The notes: generated by a model not told the origin, from the sequence alone. A stretch of 64,000 nucleotides of DNA from CATOSD01 sp965203135 (GCA_965203135.1 CBDBBO010000002.1:496001-560000), one strand, 5' to 3'. Positions 1-9,720 are shown, counted from the first letter of the stretch. Program-made: numbers and translations.

Positions 1-309
1 GGAGATTCTGGCGCCCACCAGTAGACGGCTGAAGATGTCGCGGCCCAGTTCGTCGGTCCCGAGCAGGTGCCTGCCACTCATCTCCCCGTAGGAAGGCCCG
101 ATCGAGGGCTCGTTGGGATCGTAAGGCACTACCAGAGACGCCCCGAGGGCGAGTAGCACGAACACGAACACTATCACCGCCCCCACGGCTCCGAGAGGCT
201 TCCGCGCGGAGAACTGGCGCGCGGGACTCAGAAGCCGCCGGCTGAGCGCGCTCGCCGTGCGGCCCGCCAGAGACATCTCGATCGATGGAGTGTATCGTCC
301 CGTGTTCAT
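1..309 (-). CDS. Peptide/oligopeptide ABC transporter permease, DppC-like (3' part cut by window edge)
   Basis: This is the N-terminal 103 residues of a second inner-membrane permease of a dipeptide/oligopeptide importer. It shows a basic N-terminus, one hydrophobic segment at about residues 42-58, and the family signature GTDELGRDIFSRLLVGARIS near residue 84, which marks the OppC/DppC group. The ATG at 309 follows the stop of the DppB-like gene by about 35 bases, and both read in the same direction, so the order is binding protein, permease 1, permease 2. The C-terminus and the ATPase genes lie outside the window. Identification as DppC type is firm; the transported substrate is not known. 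Confidence 0.88.
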   Translation of the reverse strand, partial: MNTGRYTPSIEMSLAGRTASALSRRLLSPARQFSARKPLGAVGAVIVFVFVLLALGASLVVPYDPNEPSIGPSYGEMSGRHLLGTDELGRDIFSRLLVGARIS

Positions 310-343
310 TCCTCTGCTTCAGACACTCTTAGCGCGCTCGCTG

Positions 344-1303
344 CTAGCCATAGCGTACCCTGGGGTCCAGCCATCCATACGACAGGTCAACTATCAGATT
401 CAGCACCAGGAAGACGAACGCGTAAGCCAGGACCGTCGCCTGCAGCGCGTAGTAGTCGTTCTCGGTCACCGCGCGAAGGATGAGGTTTCCCATCCCGGGG
501 ATCGAGAAAATCCTCTCGAGGACCACTGTGCCCGAGATTATTGCCGCCAGTTGCAGTCCCATCAGAGTGATGACGGGGAGCATGGAGTTCTTGAACGCAT
601 GGCGCAGCACCACCACCCTCTCCACCAGCCCCTTGGAGCGGGCCGTCCGAATGTAGTCCTCGCGGAGCACCTCCAGCATCGTGGAGCGCACCATGCGGCT
701 GAGCACAGCCACGGCAAAGTAACCCAGGGCGACAGCCGGCCATATCATGGTCTGTAAGTTGTTCCATGGATCGTCCTGAAAGCTCCGGAAAGGCACTGGC
801 GGAAACCAGTCGAAGAACACCACCAGGGCGAACAGGATGAGGATTCCCGTCCAGAACAGGGGCATGGAAACCCCCACGATAGAGAAGACGCGAAGAATGT
901 AGTCGATCCAGGTGTCCTGTTTCAGCGCCGATAAGATGCCCACCGGAATGGCGACGGTCCAGGTGAACGCCAGCGCCAGGACGGTCAACTCCAGTGTAAC
1001 GGGAAAGCGCCGCCTGAGTATGTCGGAGACGGGAATGCGGTAGATGCTCGATTCGCCGAGGTCGCCCCTGATGATCGACCCGAACCACTTGGCGTACTGC
1101 ACCGGCATCGGTTCGTCCAAGCCCATGAACTTCCGCAGCTTTTCATAGTCCTTTTGCGAGAAGGGGTTTTGGCCCAGGCTCCCCTGCAGGATCGCCAGAG
1201 CGGGGTCGCCGGGGGCCACTCGGACCAGAAAGAAGACAACCAGCGAGGCCCCGATTATTGTGGGGACGAAGAGCACCAGACGCCGAAGCAGGTAGTCCCG
1301 CAC
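344..1303 (-). CDS. Peptide/oligopeptide ABC transporter permease, DppB-like
   Basis: A 319-residue inner-membrane permease of the DppB/OppB family. An N-terminal membrane segment (about 9-28) is followed by a periplasmic stretch and then five more hydrophobic segments. The cytoplasmic EAA loop that docks the ATPase is seen at about residues 217-235 (YIRTARSKGL), and the ending LDPRVRYG is typical of the family. Full length for the family. It lies between the binding lipoprotein and the DppC-like gene on the same strand. The substrate cannot be told from sequence. Confidence 0.93.
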   Translation of the reverse strand: MRDYLLRRLVLFVPTIIGASLVVFFLVRVAPGDPALAILQGSLGQNPFSQKDYEKLRKFMGLDEPMPVQYAKWFGSIIRGDLGESSIYRIPVSDILRRRFPVTLELTVLALAFTWTVAIPVGILSALKQDTWIDYILRVFSIVGVSMPLFWTGILILFALVVFFDWFPPVPFRSFQDDPWNNLQTMIWPAVALGYFAVAVLSRMVRSTMLEVLREDYIRTARSKGLVERVVVLRHAFKNSMLPVITLMGLQLAAIISGTVVLERIFSIPGMGNLILRAVTENDYYALQATVLAYAFVFLVLNLIVDLSYGWLDPRVRYG

Positions 1304-1445
1304 GTGATGACTCCATCGACATTAAGGTTGTACGACAACTGCGGAGGAAGCCCTTGACCCGAATCTCGACTTCGCTGTCGGGCCTGAGCCGTGCGACCTC
1401 CCCACGCCGAACGTTTCCGGCGTACGGCGCGGAGCGGCGGGTCGC

Positions 1446-3260
1446 CTACCTGCTCAACCACACCTCTTCAAGCTTGGTGTTGTTGTAGAAGGGCACGGGG
1501 ACCCAGTGGTAGTTGTTCACCTCATTGGACCACATAGTCCAGGTCATGTGCTGCGCGCCCGGAAGCAGCGGCAGCTCATCGAACAGAATCTCGTGCATCT
1601 TCACCAGCAGCTCGCCCCGCTTCCCTGTATCCAGGGTAGCGCGCTCTTCGAGGTACAGGTCGAGAAACTCTTGGGTAGGCATCCAAGGACCCCAGTTACG
1701 ACCGCCCTTCTCCAGATACAGGAGGCTGATGAAGCTGTCGGTGTCGAGATAGAGGGCGCCTGTGGCCTGACAGGTGAAGTCGAACTCACCGGCGATGCGC
1801 CGAGGGCCGAGCTCGCCCCAGGCAATCGACTCGATCTGAGGGTCTAGACCAATCGCGGCGAGATCGTCGGCGAGAAGCGTGCATTGCTTGGTGTACAACT
1901 GACCAGCGGGCGGCGTCAGCACGTTGACCTGGTGGCCCTCAGGGACACCGGCCTCTTGCAGCAATCGCCTGGCCTCGGCGATGTCATCGTCCTTGGGTTG
2001 ACGGAAGCCCGGTCGGCTCAGCAACTCCTCCTCACTGAAGCCGCCCAGCCATCCTACCTGGAAGAACCCCTGTGGGCCGCCGAGTCCCTCCTCGATAAGG
2101 TCGGTGTAGGCCTTCCTGTTGATGGCGAGGTGAATGGCGCGGCGCGCGTTTATGTCGTCCCAAGGTTCCCTTCTCAGGCTGACGTAGTAGGGAAGAATCC
2201 ATGCGGCAGGTAGAGCCTCCGACAGAATGCCCTTGCCATCCATCGCGGCTATGATCTCCTCTGCCTCGCTCCTGGTTGTCTCTGGGAACGTCTGGTCAGT
2301 AATATGCACCTTTCCTGCCTCGAAGGCTGCCACGGCCGCGGCGGGGTCGGCGATTACAGTGTGCCTGACGCCATCCAGGTATGGACGGTCTTCGAGATGG
2401 TAAAGAGGGTTGCGCTCGTAATCCAGGAATACGTCAGGGTCCAATTCCTTGACTTTCCAGGGGCCGCTGCCAATCATATCCTCGGGGCCGCCAAAGAGTC
2501 TTCCTTCCAGCAGATGCTTCGGTTCGATACTATGAAAGCCTGACGCGACCTCAGCGGTGAATATGGCCGCCGAGTAGGTGAGGTTGAATGCGATAGTATG
2601 GTCGTCCACGATGTCCATGCTCTCGACGAGCTCAGGCACCGCGCCTGCCCGGGGAGTTACCATCCCTTCGGGAGGGTCGATTATCCGTTCGTAAGTCCAC
2701 TTCACGTCATCGGCGGTAACGGGCTGTCCATCGCTGAACATGGCGTCGGGGCGAAGATTGAAAGTGAAGGTGAGGCCGCCGTTCGAGATTTCCCAGGACT
2801 CCGCAAGGTCCGGCAGGATAGTAACGCCGTCCTCCGGCGACCACTGCAACAACTGCGAGTACACCGGGGCAAGGTACTCGGATGCGCCCGAGCCGCCCCC
2901 CTGGAGTATGTCCCAGTTGGTGGGAATGCCCGCCATCTTGCGGACGAAGATTCCACCGCGTTCGGGTTGAGGACCCGATGGGGTGGGCATCGGAGCAGCT
3001 GGGGCGACCGTGGGCGCGGGGGCCACCGTGGGCGCCGGTGCCGTTATGGCAATTGGGCCGGATGTAGGCGTGGCAGCGGCCGGCTGGGTCGGGGTTGCGG
3101 GAGTCGTCTGAGGACCGGTCTGCTGCACGGCCGTGGCCGCAACCGGGGCAGAGGTGGGCGTAGCCTCCTCCGCCGAGCCGCAAGCCAACATTGCCAGGAG
3201 CATCACCAGAAGAGGAGCGATAACTACTGCGGTCGGACGAAAGTGGGTTAGCTCTTTCAC
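1446..3260 (-). CDS. ABC transporter substrate-binding lipoprotein, peptide family (SBP_bac_5)
   Basis: Solute receptor for the adjacent permeases. I chose the GTG at 3260, preceded by GGAG seven bases upstream, because it gives a clean lipoprotein signal peptide: KEL, a hydrophobic core, and the lipobox LAMLAC ending about 24 residues in. A longer ORF from 3356 would bury this signal. After the cysteine comes a Pro/Thr/Ala-rich linker of about 80 residues that probably spans the envelope, then the family-5 binding fold (for example WEISNGGLTFTFNLRPDAMF and DDVKWTYERI). The long linker is common in Gram-positive-like or monoderm envelopes. Probable ligands are peptides or similar solutes; not proven. 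Confidence 0.9.
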   Translation of the reverse strand: MKELTHFRPTAVVIAPLLVMLLAMLACGSAEEATPTSAPVAATAVQQTGPQTTPATPTQPAAATPTSGPIAITAPAPTVAPAPTVAPAAPMPTPSGPQPERGGIFVRKMAGIPTNWDILQGGGSGASEYLAPVYSQLLQWSPEDGVTILPDLAESWEISNGGLTFTFNLRPDAMFSDGQPVTADDVKWTYERIIDPPEGMVTPRAGAVPELVESMDIVDDHTIAFNLTYSAAIFTAEVASGFHSIEPKHLLEGRLFGGPEDMIGSGPWKVKELDPDVFLDYERNPLYHLEDRPYLDGVRHTVIADPAAAVAAFEAGKVHITDQTFPETTRSEAEEIIAAMDGKGILSEALPAAWILPYYVSLRREPWDDINARRAIHLAINRKAYTDLIEEGLGGPQGFFQVGWLGGFSEEELLSRPGFRQPKDDDIAEARRLLQEAGVPEGHQVNVLTPPAGQLYTKQCTLLADDLAAIGLDPQIESIAWGELGPRRIAGEFDFTCQATGALYLDTDSFISLLYLEKGGRNWGPWMPTQEFLDLYLEERATLDTGKRGELLVKMHEILFDELPLLPGAQHMTWTMWSNEVNNYHWVPVPFYNNTKLEEVWLSR

Positions 3261-3540
3261 GGCTTCACTCCAATCTCGCGGTGCGGTTTCCGCCGCGCAG
3301 CGCTTCTGGGTTTTTGCTTGCGTCAGAAACATACTCCACTGCGTTTGACATGTCAAATTACTCTCATTCGGATGGCTTCGGACGAGGAAAGTGCTACGTC
3401 AGCTCCGCTATCTTGAGTGAGACCGCACCGAGGCAGCAGAGATATGTGTTTTGCACCGAGCGCTGAGTCTCGGATAAGATTGGCGTGCTTCTTTGAATCG
3501 AAAGACGACGGAAGTCTGAGAAACACACACGAGGCCGGTT
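3261..3540. promoter_or_regulatory. Divergent intergenic region between the ABC importer and the permease-CRTAC1 gene
   Basis: About 280 bases separate two divergently read genes, so promoters for both must lie here. The stretch is visibly more AT-rich than its flanks. I see no hairpin repeat, tRNA or convincing operator. The only site I can assign is the GAGG at about 3531, six bases before the TTG start of the plus-strand gene. ORFs that cross this region on the minus strand are shadows of the downstream gene. Confidence 0.4.
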
Positions 3541-6500
3541 TTGCTCAGAAGCTCACTTGGAAAGAAACGGGCGGTAGGGATTGTTCTGGCCGCCACGTTG
3601 TTGGCCCTGTTCCTGGCGTTCAACCGCTTCCCAAAGCTGGACACCGTGCGCGAAGACCTGGCCGTCGTCAACGCGCCGGTGGTGGAGTGCTTCCAGGGCT
3701 TCTGCATCGAGTCTGAGCCTGAGACTTCGTTCTTCGAGCGCTGGTGGAGCTTCTCGGTTGAGTACCTCCGACTTGTGGCCGTTGGAATGACGTTTGCCTT
3801 CCTGATGGCCGGGCTGACGGAGGGCTTCCTGTTTCCAAGGTCAAGTAGAGATCGGCTGTCCGGAGACGTGTGGAGAGGCGCCCTGCGCGGCCTTGCGGTC
3901 GGGCCGGTGATGACGCTTTGCTCGGCGTGCATCGCGCCGGTAGCGGCGTCCCTGTGGCGGCGCGGCGCGGGAGTTAGCGGTACGTTTGCCACCGTGCAGG
4001 GCTCGGCGACGCTCAACCTGCCGGCGCTCGTCATGGTCGCGCTCGTATTCTCGCCACTGCTGGGCGGAAGCCGCATCGTCATCAGTGTGATAGGTGTGCT
4101 GCTCATAGGGCCTATCGTCGCCTTTATGGTGGGAAACAGGCGGGAAAGACAACCCGCCATTATTGACGTCGCGGAGCAACCGGAGATTGAGGACTCTTCC
4201 TGGGGCGTTACGGTGAGAGAGGGCTTCAGCGACTGGGTAAGGCTGACGGCCGGTTACGCGCTGAGCATGGGACCTATCATGGTAGCGGCGGCGTTCGCGA
4301 GCGGGCTTGTCATCCAGTGGGTGAGCGCCGACACGGTTGAAGCCTACCTCGGCAACGACATCCGCGGAGTGGCCATAGCTGCGACATTTGGCATCTTGAT
4401 TAACGTACCGCTGCTGTTCGAGATTCCGCTTGTCGCGTTGCTGTTGCTGCTTGGCATGGGCGAAGCGCCTGCGGCTACGTTGCTGTTCACTGCCGCCGCG
4501 GCCGGCCCCGCGACATTCTGGGGGCTGGCGAGATGGGTGCCCAGAAAGGCGATAGCTGCTTTCGCCGGCGCGACCTGGGCGCTGGGAATGGCTGGAGGCA
4601 TCGTGTTTCTTGGAATCGCTGCGCTGCTGCCGGGCCTGGAAGGCGGACTCCGGCCCCAGCCGTCATTCTCGGAGGTGCATACCGACTTCGATTCCGGCAG
4701 CCGGGCGCGCTTCGGCGTTCCGTCGGTCGCGACCAGTGGAACCTCGCTCTCCGCGATCAATGGGCCTTTTCCGGCGGCGGAGCCGGTAACGCCGTTCGTT
4801 ACACTGGAGCGGGAGGCATTTCGAAACGACGACGACTTCTGGAGCGACCGTGTCTGGAACTACCGTCCCGGCGTGGTGATTTTCGACTACGACAGGGACG
4901 GCGACCTCGACTTCTACATCACAGCCCAGTTGGAGACGCCCGCCTTCCTGTACCGCAACGAGGGCGATGGCACGTTCTACAACGCCGCGTCCTTCGCGGG
5001 AGTCGCGGCCATTGAGAGCAACAGCAGCGGCGCGGTGGCCTGTGACCTGAACAACGATGGGTATCAGGACCTTTACGTGGGAGCTCGCGGGGTGTCCGGC
5101 AAGGGACTGGACTTCAGGGCCGCGCTCGGTGACGACGATACGGCAAGCCAGCTTCGACGGGCCGCCACTGACCGGTTGTTCGTCAACGACCGCGACGGGA
5201 CCTTTACGGAGATAACGGATTCCGCCTTCGGTGACTCGCCAAACCTGAGGTCGGCTGCCAGCGCCGCATGCGCCGACGTGGACGGTGACGGGTGGCTGGA
5301 CATCTATGTGGGCAATCTCATGACTGAGGACTTCCTGCTGTTCAGCCGTACGTCTCACCCGGGACATTTCAACGTCATGTATCGCAACAACGGAGATCTC
5401 ACGTTCCAGGAGATAGCCGAGTCGGCTGGCGTCCAAGGTCCACAGATTCTAATGCGAGACGCGAAAGGCCAGCCCCTGGTTTTCGAGGACTCCGAAACGG
5501 GTCGGGAGTACGAAGGATATGATCCAAACGCCAGGGATGCCAGCGGCAACCGCGTCGGAGATCCGACCGGTCGAACTCATGCCGTGCTCTTCTTCGACTA
5601 CGATGACGACGGCGACCCCGATCTGTGGGTCGCCAGTGACGGAGACAGGCTCCACCTCTTCCGCAACGACTCCACTCCGGGGAATGTACGTTTTACGCCG
5701 GTGGCCAGGGCAATCGGCATAGACAGGGTAGGAAACTGGATGGGATTCGCCCTGGGCGACTATGATGGCGACGCCGACATGGACGTCTTCGTGACCAACG
5801 TGGGCTACCACACACTGACCAGGCCGCCTCAGGACAAGCCAGGCGGCGATTGCTCTTACCACGCGCGCTTCGCCTGGGGCACTTGCCAGCATCTCCTGCT
5901 TCGCAACGACAGTTCGGATGCGGTGCCGACAAGGTCAGGGACCGGAGCGTTCAGGGATGTCACCTCCTCCACCGTCGTCATGCCAAGCCCGATAATGCCA
6001 CCCGATTCGCTCGACCCGGACAACATTCACCCCTCCTGGAAGGTTCCAACGGGCCTCGGGGCATACGACTTTGGGTTCGGCGCGACATTTTTCGACTTCG
6101 ACAACGACGCCGACCAGGACCTGTATTGGCTTGGCTCCGAGGTGGATAGGGGCAAAGGCCCAAACGGTCACATATATCCATCCGCCGGGCGGATGCTGCG
6201 GGGCGATGGCAGGGGTTCGTTCGAGGACATAACCGTGCGAGCACGGCTACTCGACATTCTGAGGGTCGATTACTCTGCGCTGGAGGCAGGCGACCCAGAG
6301 GCCAGCGCAACCGCGCAGCGAATCCGCGTCAATCTCCATGAAAACGGTAAAGGAGTGGCCCACGGCGACCTGAACGGTGACGGCTACGTTGACCTCATCG
6401 CCACCAACAGCAGTGGGGCTGTGTCCGGCGACAGCCCCTGGGTCGAAGAGGCGCAAGGTCCTTTCTTCGTCTGGATCAACGGCGGCGGAGGTAACAACTG

Positions 6501-6804
6501 GCTGACGCTGCGCCTGGTCGGCCGGACGGCCCTAGGCGAGAGCGGCTCCAACGCGGACGGCGTGGGCGCGCGTGTTTACGTCGTCACGCGCCCAAGCCCC
6601 GGCGAGCCGCTGCAGGTGCAGGTGCAGGAGGCTCGCGCCGGTTCCAGCTACCTGTCGATGGACAGCGTGGACTTGGAGTTTGGACTGGGCGCGGCACAGA
6701 GCGTGGACGAAATCCACGTCTTCTGGCCGAACGGCCGGGAGCAGCGGCTGAGCGGTGTGGCCGCCAACCAGGTTCTCGAAATTGTCGAGCCGCCGGAAGA
6801 GTAG
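3541..6804 (+). CDS. Fusion of ArsP/YraQ-like membrane permease with CRTAC1-type FG-GAP and ASPIC/UnbV exodomain
   Basis: A 1087-residue two-part protein. Residues about 70-365 are a multi-span permease resembling the ArsP_1/YraQ (DUF318) family, with the motif CSACIAPVAASLWRRGAG at 127-144 in the place where that family carries its Cys motif next to a conserved RRG. From about 440 come at least seven FG-GAP/VCBS calcium-type motifs (DYDRDGDLDFY, DLNNDGYQDLY, DVDGDGWLDIY, DYDDDGDPDLW, DYDGDADMDVF, DFDNDADQDLY, DLNGDGYVDLI), and about 985-1085 is an ASPIC/UnbV domain. The TTG start has GAGG six bases upstream. The exodomain should sit outside the cell. Function unknown; such CRTAC1 proteins are usually secreted alone, so the permease fusion is odd. 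No frameshift joins the halves: one open frame covers both. Confidence 0.85.
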   Translation: MLRSSLGKKRAVGIVLAATLLALFLAFNRFPKLDTVREDLAVVNAPVVECFQGFCIESEPETSFFERWWSFSVEYLRLVAVGMTFAFLMAGLTEGFLFPRSSRDRLSGDVWRGALRGLAVGPVMTLCSACIAPVAASLWRRGAGVSGTFATVQGSATLNLPALVMVALVFSPLLGGSRIVISVIGVLLIGPIVAFMVGNRRERQPAIIDVAEQPEIEDSSWGVTVREGFSDWVRLTAGYALSMGPIMVAAAFASGLVIQWVSADTVEAYLGNDIRGVAIAATFGILINVPLLFEIPLVALLLLLGMGEAPAATLLFTAAAAGPATFWGLARWVPRKAIAAFAGATWALGMAGGIVFLGIAALLPGLEGGLRPQPSFSEVHTDFDSGSRARFGVPSVATSGTSLSAINGPFPAAEPVTPFVTLEREAFRNDDDFWSDRVWNYRPGVVIFDYDRDGDLDFYITAQLETPAFLYRNEGDGTFYNAASFAGVAAIESNSSGAVACDLNNDGYQDLYVGARGVSGKGLDFRAALGDDDTASQLRRAATDRLFVNDRDGTFTEITDSAFGDSPNLRSAASAACADVDGDGWLDIYVGNLMTEDFLLFSRTSHPGHFNVMYRNNGDLTFQEIAESAGVQGPQILMRDAKGQPLVFEDSETGREYEGYDPNARDASGNRVGDPTGRTHAVLFFDYDDDGDPDLWVASDGDRLHLFRNDSTPGNVRFTPVARAIGIDRVGNWMGFALGDYDGDADMDVFVTNVGYHTLTRPPQDKPGGDCSYHARFAWGTCQHLLLRNDSSDAVPTRSGTGAFRDVTSSTVVMPSPIMPPDSLDPDNIHPSWKVPTGLGAYDFGFGATFFDFDNDADQDLYWLGSEVDRGKGPNGHIYPSAGRMLRGDGRGSFEDITVRARLLDILRVDYSALEAGDPEASATAQRIRVNLHENGKGVAHGDLNGDGYVDLIATNSSGAVSGDSPWVEEAQGPFFVWINGGGGNNWLTLRLVGRTALGESGSNADGVGARVYVVTRPSPGEPLQVQVQEARAGSSYLSMDSVDLEFGLGAAQSVDEIHVFWPNGREQRLSGVAANQVLEIVEPPEE

Positions 6805-6903
6805 CGCCGCGTCAACGTGGCGCCTCAGCCTTGACATTCCGGCGTCCGCTCTGATAGCGTTCGCGTGGAAGTGGACGTTTCCACACATAGCGACTTAGAC
6901 CAG

Positions 6904-6948
6904 AAACGCCCCGCGCTCGGCGTCTGCGCCCTGCGACGGGCGTTTTTT
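6904..6948 (+). terminator. Rho-independent terminator after the permease-CRTAC1 gene
   Basis: An 8-bp stem AAACGCCC (6904-6911) pairs with GGGCGTTT (6938-6945). The loop holds a smaller hairpin GGCG-TCTG-CGCC (6919-6930), and six T follow within 6943-6948. It lies about 100 bases after the stop of the upstream gene and 11 bases before the glmU start, so it separates the two transcription units or forms an attenuator in front of glmU. Confidence 0.65.
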
Positions 6949-6959
6949 GGTGCGCCCTC

Positions 6960-8327
6960 ATGAGCTCAACCGCCGCGGTGGTCCTGGCCGGTGGGCTGGG
7001 CACCCGCATGAAGTCGCGGCTTCCCAAGCCGCTCCACCGTGTCTGCGGCATCGAGATGGCCCGCCACGTCATCCGAGCCGCCCGCGGCGCCCGCATCGAC
7101 CTGGTAACGCTGGTCGCGCCCCAAGACCGCTACTGGCTCATCCGCGATACCGTCGGCGCCTTCGCGTCGGTGGTGCCGCAGCCCGAGCCGCTCGGCAGCG
7201 GCGACGCGCTTCTGCAGGCGCACAGGGCCGTCTCCGGCGCGGCCACGGTTCTGGTGCTCAACAGCGACGTTCCGCTCGTTCGTACCGAGACGGTGAGCCG
7301 CCTCCTCGAGGCGCACGCCGAAAGTGAAGCGGACGTGACCCTGCTCACGTGCGTAGTCGACCGCCCGGACGGTCTTGGCCGCGTGATTCGCTCCGGCGAC
7401 GGGAGTGTCCAGGCCGTAGTCGAGGAGCGCGACGCGAGCAAGCACGAGTCGAAAGTGCAAGAGATCAACTGCGGCGTCTACTGTTTCCGGGCATCCTGGC
7501 TCTGGGAGAACCTGCCGTCAGTCGAACCGTCTGAGAGTGGTGAGATCTACCTAACGGACCTGGTCGCCGCCGCGGTGAAACAGGGCCGCGCCGTCGAAAC
7601 GGTGACCACGCTCGACCAGACCGAGGCCCTGGGCGTCAACGACCGCGTGCAGCTCGCAGCGGCGGAGGACGCGATGCGCGCCCGCATTCGCGAGCGGCTC
7701 ATGCTGGAGGGGGTGACCATGCCGGACCCCTCCAGCGTCTACGTCGACTCCGGCGTGCGCGTCGGCGCCGACACCGTCATCCTGCCCAACACCCACGTGC
7801 TCGGCCACTCCCGCATCGGACTAGGCTGCGTTATCGGCCCGAACACCGTGATCGAGGACTCGGAAGTCGGCGCGGGATGCAGGGTGACCGCCTCGCACGT
7901 CGACGGCGCCATCCTCGCCAGGGGTGTGGAGGTAGGCCCATTCAGCCGGCTGCGCCGCGGCGCATACCTCGAGAGCGGCGTCCACCTGGGCAACTTCGTC
8001 GAGGTGAAGAACAGCCGCCTGGGACCGGGCGCGAAGTCCGGCCACTTCAGCTACATCGGAGACGCCGACGTTGGCGCCGAGGTGAACGTTGGCGCGGGCA
8101 CCGTCACCTGTAACTACGACGGCGAGCAGAAGCACCCCACAACCATCGGCGACCGCGCCTTCATCGGCTCCGGCACCATGCTGGTTGCCCCGGTCAGCGT
8201 TGGAGAAGACGCGGCAACCGGAGCGGGCTCGGTGGTCACGCGGGACGTGCCTCCGGGCTCGATGGCCGTCGGGATGCCCGCGAGGGCAAGGCGGCGTGGC
8301 GGCTCCGGCGGGAGCCAGTCACCGTGA
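6960..8327 (+). CDS. glmU: Bifunctional GlmU: GlcNAc-1-P uridylyltransferase / glucosamine-1-P acetyltransferase
   Basis: Makes UDP-GlcNAc for cell-envelope polymers from glucosamine-1-phosphate, acetyl-CoA and UTP. The N-terminal pyrophosphorylase domain has the nucleotide loop LAGGLGTRMKS (residues 9-19) with KPL just after it. The C-terminal left-handed beta helix carries hexapeptide repeats (about 260-440), including the acetyltransferase signature NVGAGTVTCNYDG and KHPTTIGDRAFIGS. At 455 residues it is full length. glmS, the enzyme that starts the pathway, is also in this window (46659-48503). A CorC-like gene follows after 41 bases. Confidence 0.96.
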   Translation: MSSTAAVVLAGGLGTRMKSRLPKPLHRVCGIEMARHVIRAARGARIDLVTLVAPQDRYWLIRDTVGAFASVVPQPEPLGSGDALLQAHRAVSGAATVLVLNSDVPLVRTETVSRLLEAHAESEADVTLLTCVVDRPDGLGRVIRSGDGSVQAVVEERDASKHESKVQEINCGVYCFRASWLWENLPSVEPSESGEIYLTDLVAAAVKQGRAVETVTTLDQTEALGVNDRVQLAAAEDAMRARIRERLMLEGVTMPDPSSVYVDSGVRVGADTVILPNTHVLGHSRIGLGCVIGPNTVIEDSEVGAGCRVTASHVDGAILARGVEVGPFSRLRRGAYLESGVHLGNFVEVKNSRLGPGAKSGHFSYIGDADVGAEVNVGAGTVTCNYDGEQKHPTTIGDRAFIGSGTMLVAPVSVGEDAATGAGSVVTRDVPPGSMAVGMPARARRRGGSGGSQSP

Positions 8328-8368
8328 CAGGCACTCCGAGCGCCCACGGCATCAGTGGATGACCTGAC

Positions 8369-9631
8369 TTGGAGAGCGTAGGATTATACGGCGCGATAGC
8401 CACCGCGCTGACGCTTGCGATATTCTTTGGTCTAGCGGTCGTGGAGACTTCCCTGGCGTCGGTCAGCTACGGTCGCGCCCTTCGGCTCGCGACTGAAGAG
8501 GCCAGGGGGGCGAAGGCGCTGGTCGCCCTGTTCGACTCGCCCATGGGACCCGTCATGGTGGTGCGGGTGCTGTCGCTGCCGGCGGCGGTCGCTTGTGTGC
8601 TTGCCGGCGTCGCCCTGGCTATCGGCTACCTGGGTGCCTCCTGGGGCGCCGTGGTCATCGTGTCCGCCTGCGTAGTCTTGGTCCTGGCCGGCCTGCACGT
8701 GATTTCGATGTGGCTTGCCGCCAGGCACGGTGAGGCCCTTGCTTTACGCGCCGCCGCCGGAGTGAGGGTGGCGGCATTCGCGCTGAAACCGATCCTGGCA
8801 ATGCAGGCAAGGCTGGCGAGTCGCGGCTCGGGAGCCGGTTCGGCCCAGCGCGTCTACTTCACCTCGGACCTGGGCCTGGAGTTGGAAGCCGAGAACGGCG
8901 AGCTCGACGAGCACGAGGTGCACATGATCCGCGGCATCTTCCGGCTGGACCAGACGATAGCGCGCGTAATCATGGTGCCTCGCGTCGACGTGGTCGCCGC
9001 GGAGGTGGGGCTGGACCTGGCCGAGTTGGCCAACCTGATGGTTGCGGAGGGCGGCCACAGCAGAATCCCCGTCTACGAGGGAGACCTCGACAGCATAGTG
9101 GGAATTGCCTACGCGCGGGACGTTCTGCGCGTGCTCAGCAGCGGAGAGGGCTCGGGCGCCACCATGCTGGACGTAATGCGCCCGGCCCTGTTCATCCCGG
9201 AGTCCAAGTCGCTTGAGGAACTCCTAAGCGAGTTCCTGCAGGAGCGGGTCCAGATGGCGATCGTGGTCGACGAGCACGGCGGCGTGTCGGGCATCGTGAC
9301 GCTCGAGGACCTGTTGGAGGAGATCGTCGGCGAGATTCACGACGAGTTCGACGTGTACGTCCCCGAGGTGGAGGCGCTGGGGGACAACCTCTTCGCGATG
9401 AACGCGGGCGTGAGCATCGAGCGGATGAACCAGTTACTGGACGTAGCCGTCGAGGGAGAGGGATTCGACACGCTCGGCGGCTTCGTGTTCAAGCAACTCG
9501 GCAAGATACCAAGCCCCGGCGACGCCGTCGAGTACGACGGCATTCGAATAGAGGTGTCGTCCACCGTGGGCCGACGGCCCCAGCGCCTAATCGTCGAGAG
9601 GGTGTCGCCCTACATCAGCGAGCCGCAGTAG
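8369..9631 (+). CDS. CNNM/CorC-type transporter (DUF21, CBS pair, CorC_HlyC)
   Basis: A 420-residue membrane protein of the CorC/HlyC (CNNM) family, which moves or senses Mg2+/Co2+. The N-terminal DUF21 part has membrane segments at about 5-28, 55-75 and 85-115. Then comes the CBS pair (RVIMVPRVDVVAAEV ... ARDVLRVL; LFIPESKSLEELL ... IVVDEHGGVSGIVTLEDLLEEIVGEI, about 185-325) and a C-terminal CorC_HlyC domain. An in-frame TGA at 8360 forces the start to the TTG at 8369; there is no strong ribosome site. Probably read with glmU. Ion specificity is not visible. Confidence 0.9.
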   Translation: MESVGLYGAIATALTLAIFFGLAVVETSLASVSYGRALRLATEEARGAKALVALFDSPMGPVMVVRVLSLPAAVACVLAGVALAIGYLGASWGAVVIVSACVVLVLAGLHVISMWLAARHGEALALRAAAGVRVAAFALKPILAMQARLASRGSGAGSAQRVYFTSDLGLELEAENGELDEHEVHMIRGIFRLDQTIARVIMVPRVDVVAAEVGLDLAELANLMVAEGGHSRIPVYEGDLDSIVGIAYARDVLRVLSSGEGSGATMLDVMRPALFIPESKSLEELLSEFLQERVQMAIVVDEHGGVSGIVTLEDLLEEIVGEIHDEFDVYVPEVEALGDNLFAMNAGVSIERMNQLLDVAVEGEGFDTLGGFVFKQLGKIPSPGDAVEYDGIRIEVSSTVGRRPQRLIVERVSPYISEPQ

Positions 9632-9666
9632 AGGCGAGAGGCCCATGGCGTGGTCGCCGGGGTCCT

Positions 9667-9706
9667 CACCCCCATCCTGACCTTCCCTCATCAAGGGGCA
9701 AGGGAC
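9667..9706 (+). repeat. Dispersed intergenic hairpin repeat, copy 1
   Basis: Member of the CACCCCCATCC-type element found at least 15 times in the window: a C-rich arm, a hairpin stem and a GGGAC end. This copy reads CACCCCCATCCTGACC then CTTCCCTCATCAAGGGGCAAG. It lies just after the CorC stop. Confidence 0.85.
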
Positions 9707-9720
9707 GTTGTGGCCGGGCG

